Of a DNA stretch of 64,000 nucleotides, positions 61,740 to 64,000 are shown piece by piece. A program made the translations under genes and the position numbers. Within the stretch, counting starts at the first letter, position 1, and every line of letters begins with the position of its first letter. The stretch spans positions 67,199,383 to 67,263,382 of the forward strand of contig NC_052504.1 of NCBI RefSeq assembly GCF_014356525.2, in the 5' to 3' direction. Origin of the DNA: Nilaparvata lugens (Eukaryota > Arthropoda > Insecta > Hemiptera > Delphacidae). Under the pieces are notes generated by a model, which did no database searches, was not told where the DNA came from, and was given only the letters and a program-made list of their open reading frames with translations.

Positions 61740-62278
61740 TCTCTCTCTGTTTTCAGACCTGGTTCCTGTGACTTCTCGCACGCGCTCTCTCTTGCCGCCG
61801 CCCTGGCTCTCTCTCGCTCCCCCACCTGCTCGCTCCCATCAGCATCTACCACTGCAAACTGCCCACCACATTGAATTATCTGCTGGACTCTGACATGAAT
61901 AAAGGAATCTGAATCTGAATCTGAATCTGAATCTGAATCTCGCTCTACCTCCACTTGGACCCGATTCTTCCACTACCGGATACCTACTCGCTCTATCTCC
62001 ACTTGGACTAGATCTCCCACTACAAGTTCTTCCTCAATCTTCATCTTATTCACCATTAGGATTATTCATCACCGGAACTCCACACATCTACATCTTATTG
62101 TGTTTAGTGAATTTTTGAACTAGTGCTATAAATAGTGAAGGGAGCCGAACTGCCAAGGCATACTGAATGCACTCGAATCAAGAGACTTTTTCATTTAGGT
62201 TAAGTTTTATCAGTTTCATCCCCATTTTCCCCGTCATGTGTCGTTCTGAGGTCGGTTCACGATTGGTCTGCTGCTTCC
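61740..62278 (+). promoter_or_regulatory. Probable 5' UTR/promoter region of the LINE, including an older LINE-type tail
   Basis: The CT-rich, GC-elevated stretch 61740-61890 is followed by ATGAATAAAG and six GAATCT units (61905-61940), which looks like the 3' tail of another non-LTR element. Then two 48-base units begin TCGCTCTACCTCCACTTGG (61940) and TCGCTCTATCTCCACTTGG (61988), and a leader runs up to the ATG at 62279. Tandem leader units are a known LINE promoter layout in some families; here this is inference. No ORF1 is present between the tail and 62279. Confidence 0.45.
61905..61940. repeat. (GAATCT)x6 microsatellite
   Basis: Six perfect hexamers directly after AATAAAG. The arrangement matches the microsatellite tails that end some LINEs. 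Confidence 0.92.
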
Positions 62279-64000
62279 ATGATGCCTCTCACTGACACGT
62301 CAGCTCGCTCGCCCTCAAGTAGGTATGATTATTTCAATAATAGTTATAATGACGCAGGTATGTTCCTAGCAAATAAGCTCCACTCTTTCAAAAAACTTTT
62401 CAAGGCTGCTCACCTTAACGTACAATCCCTCAGCTGCCACATTGATGAACTCAGAGCAATCTTCCGTTTTCAGGACTTCAATATAATCGGAATTTCCGAA
62501 TCATTTTTGAAGCCTAGTATTCCATCAAATTTTGTTGCTTTGCCTGGATATAATCTTTTCCGGAATGATAGATTAAATAAAGCTTGTGGGGGTGTAGCAA
62601 TTTATGTGAAAGATGGTATCAAAACAAAAGTTTTAATCACATCTAAACAAGAGTATTGTTCCAGACCAGAGTTTATGCTACTTGAATTATCCTTATCTAG
62701 TACTGATAAATTACTCGTTGGTATCTGTTATCGCCCACCAAAAATAGGTCATTTCACAGATTTCGAAAGTGCCTTGCTTTCTCTTATGCCTTGTTATAAC
62801 CGTATACTAGTTATGGGGGATATGAACACCGACTTGAACATGACAAATCGGAACTTTGACTACTTTCAACTGACTACAATTTTCCAATGCCTAAACATGA
62901 CTATTTTACCACTCGATCCAACTCATCATACTAATGAATCAGACACACTCATTGACCTTCTCATTGTTAGTGATCCCAATGAGGTTGTTCAAGCAGGCCA
63001 AATCTCAGTCCCAGCTATTTCTAGACATGATTTGATCTACTGTGTACTTTCCCATAAGATACCCAAGCCAGAACAGAAAATTATCACTTATAGAGACTTC
63101 AAAAACTTTGATGAAGCCGCCTTCCTGACTGATGTGGCTCAGACTCCATGGCATCAAATTGAAGCATTACCCTCAGTTGATGACATGGTCAAGACTTTCG
63201 AGAATTGGACTTTGACTTTGTATGACAAACATGCACCTTATGTGACAAGGAGGATTAATAGAAAACGACGAGTACCGTGGATGACTGAAGACATACTTAA
63301 GATGATGGGACGTAGAGACAAAGCACATAGAAAATTTAAAAAGACATTTGACTTGGACAGTTTGATAGAGTATAGGAGCCTCAGAAATAGAGTTAAACAG
63401 GAATCACGGAACTCAAAGATTAGGTACTTGAATTCGTTTATGACAAACAACAGACAAGACTCTAAATCACTTTGGCAGGGAATAAAAGAATTCGGGCTTG
63501 GCAAGCAGAAATCGAATCCACAAATTGACTCACCATTGAACAATATAAATGACCATTTCGTTTCACACTCTAACCAACGGGACGAAGTTGTCATTGCTAA
63601 TCATATCGATGATCTTGAAGAGCAGGTTACAAACTTAGATTTACCAATTACTGATCAATTTCATTTCCATCCAATCTCAGAAGAAGACACTTTCAGAGCA
63701 ATTCAACGTATTCATAGTAATGCTACGGGTGTTGACAAAATTCCTATTAAATTTATCAAGAAAATGTTATTTGCTGTTTTACCAACCATTACATACATTT
63801 TCAACAAGTCAATTGAAGAAGGCATTTTCCCTGAAAACTGGAAGTTTGCTCTGGTTCGCCCTCTAAATAAAGTTCCATCACCCAATAAAGTTGAGGATTT
63901 TAGACCAATCAGTATTTTACCTGCATTGTCCAAAGTGCTAGAAAGACTCATTCATGCTCAAGTTGTAAAATTTCTAGACAACAATAGTAAGCTTCATAAC
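62279..64000 (+). CDS. Non-LTR retrotransposon ORF2: APE endonuclease and start of reverse transcriptase (runs off window)
   Basis: Open without a stop for all 574 codons to the window edge. The frame is open upstream to a TAA at 62201, and the first start is an ATG ATG pair at 62279. Endonuclease blocks in order: HLNVQSL (45-51), GISES with Glu74, GGVAIYVK (104-111), ICYRPPK (149-155), MGDMNTDL (179-186, catalytic Asp/Asn), SDTLIDLLIVSD (221-232), SRHD (248-251). A linker with a basic patch (RRINRKRRVPW) follows. Reverse transcriptase begins with TGVDKIPIKFIKKM (from 483), FPENWKFALVRPLNK and FRPISILPALSKVLERLI (541-558). The YxDD catalytic box and the 3' end lie outside. The encoded enzymes nick the target and copy element RNA there. 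Likely CR1/L2/Jockey-group; clade not decided. No ORF1 upstream and no inactivating change so far. Confidence 0.93.
   Translation, partial: MMPLTDTSARSPSSRYDYFNNSYNDAGMFLANKLHSFKKLFKAAHLNVQSLSCHIDELRAIFRFQDFNIIGISESFLKPSIPSNFVALPGYNLFRNDRLNKACGGVAIYVKDGIKTKVLITSKQEYCSRPEFMLLELSLSSTDKLLVGICYRPPKIGHFTDFESALLSLMPCYNRILVMGDMNTDLNMTNRNFDYFQLTTIFQCLNMTILPLDPTHHTNESDTLIDLLIVSDPNEVVQAGQISVPAISRHDLIYCVLSHKIPKPEQKIITYRDFKNFDEAAFLTDVAQTPWHQIEALPSVDDMVKTFENWTLTLYDKHAPYVTRRINRKRRVPWMTEDILKMMGRRDKAHRKFKKTFDLDSLIEYRSLRNRVKQESRNSKIRYLNSFMTNNRQDSKSLWQGIKEFGLGKQKSNPQIDSPLNNINDHFVSHSNQRDEVVIANHIDDLEEQVTNLDLPITDQFHFHPISEEDTFRAIQRIHSNATGVDKIPIKFIKKMLFAVLPTITYIFNKSIEEGIFPENWKFALVRPLNKVPSPNKVEDFRPISILPALSKVLERLIHAQVVKFLDNNSKLHN

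Noticed and set aside
61727..61954. Minus-strand ORF with Ser-Asp repeats
   Set aside because: Produced by the (GAATCT)6 tract and the CT-rich leader; the opposite strand carries the LINE leader.
63238..63951. Minus-strand ORFs of 118 and 79 codons
   Set aside because: Antisense shadows of LINE ORF2.

Overview
This window is nuclear DNA of an arthropod, most likely a sap-feeding hemipteran such as a planthopper or leafhopper. The evidence is spliced GT-AG exons, an insect-type sugar transporter, an AT-rich background, and dense foldback repeats, LINEs and a tRNA-derived SINE. The species is inferred from the general look of the repeats and is not proven. Nothing here looks bacterial, and there are no operons, CRISPR arrays or rRNA genes.

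Only two host protein-coding genes are well supported. One is a single-exon gene on the + strand (12766-13776) for a 336-residue secreted, low-complexity, His-rich protein that I do not recognise. The other is a six-exon gene on the - strand (27086-40909) for a 487-residue MFS sugar porter of the facilitated trehalose/sugar transporter (Tret1-like) type. Its exons join in frame at consensus splice sites, and every sugar-porter signature lies where expected. Its introns hold a SINE (intron 4), a Tc1/mariner-like element with 550-bp terminal inverted repeats and a wrecked transposase (intron 2), and an unexplained cluster of short ORFs (intron 2).

The rest is mobile or repetitive DNA. 0-9 kb: mostly featureless, with one GT-microsatellite repeat (4.5 kb). 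9.4-11.8 kb: a 2.4-kb inverted repeat with ~800-bp near-identical arms, built from nested elements. 15.7-18.4 kb: a recent ~1.35-kb tandem duplication. 16.8-20.8 kb: a family of foldback elements with GC-rich ends, one pair being 42-bp perfect inverted repeats 2.6 kb apart. 22.8-24.5 kb and 44.1-44.6 kb: two TA-flanked elements sharing a GTCCAGT terminus. 46.7-47.4 kb: a decayed LINE 3' end with an (ATT)n tail. 49.8 and 58 kb: pogo-like short elements. 53.2-54.0 kb: the longest copy of the GT-microsatellite repeat. 61.7 kb to the window edge: the 5' end and an uninterrupted 574-codon stretch (endonuclease plus the start of reverse transcriptase) of a non-LTR retrotransposon that runs out of the window and looks intact.

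The two host genes have no visible functional link. The most notable material is the retrotransposon, the large inverted repeat, the broken TIR element next to transporter exon 2, and the tandem duplication, which may be an assembly artefact.
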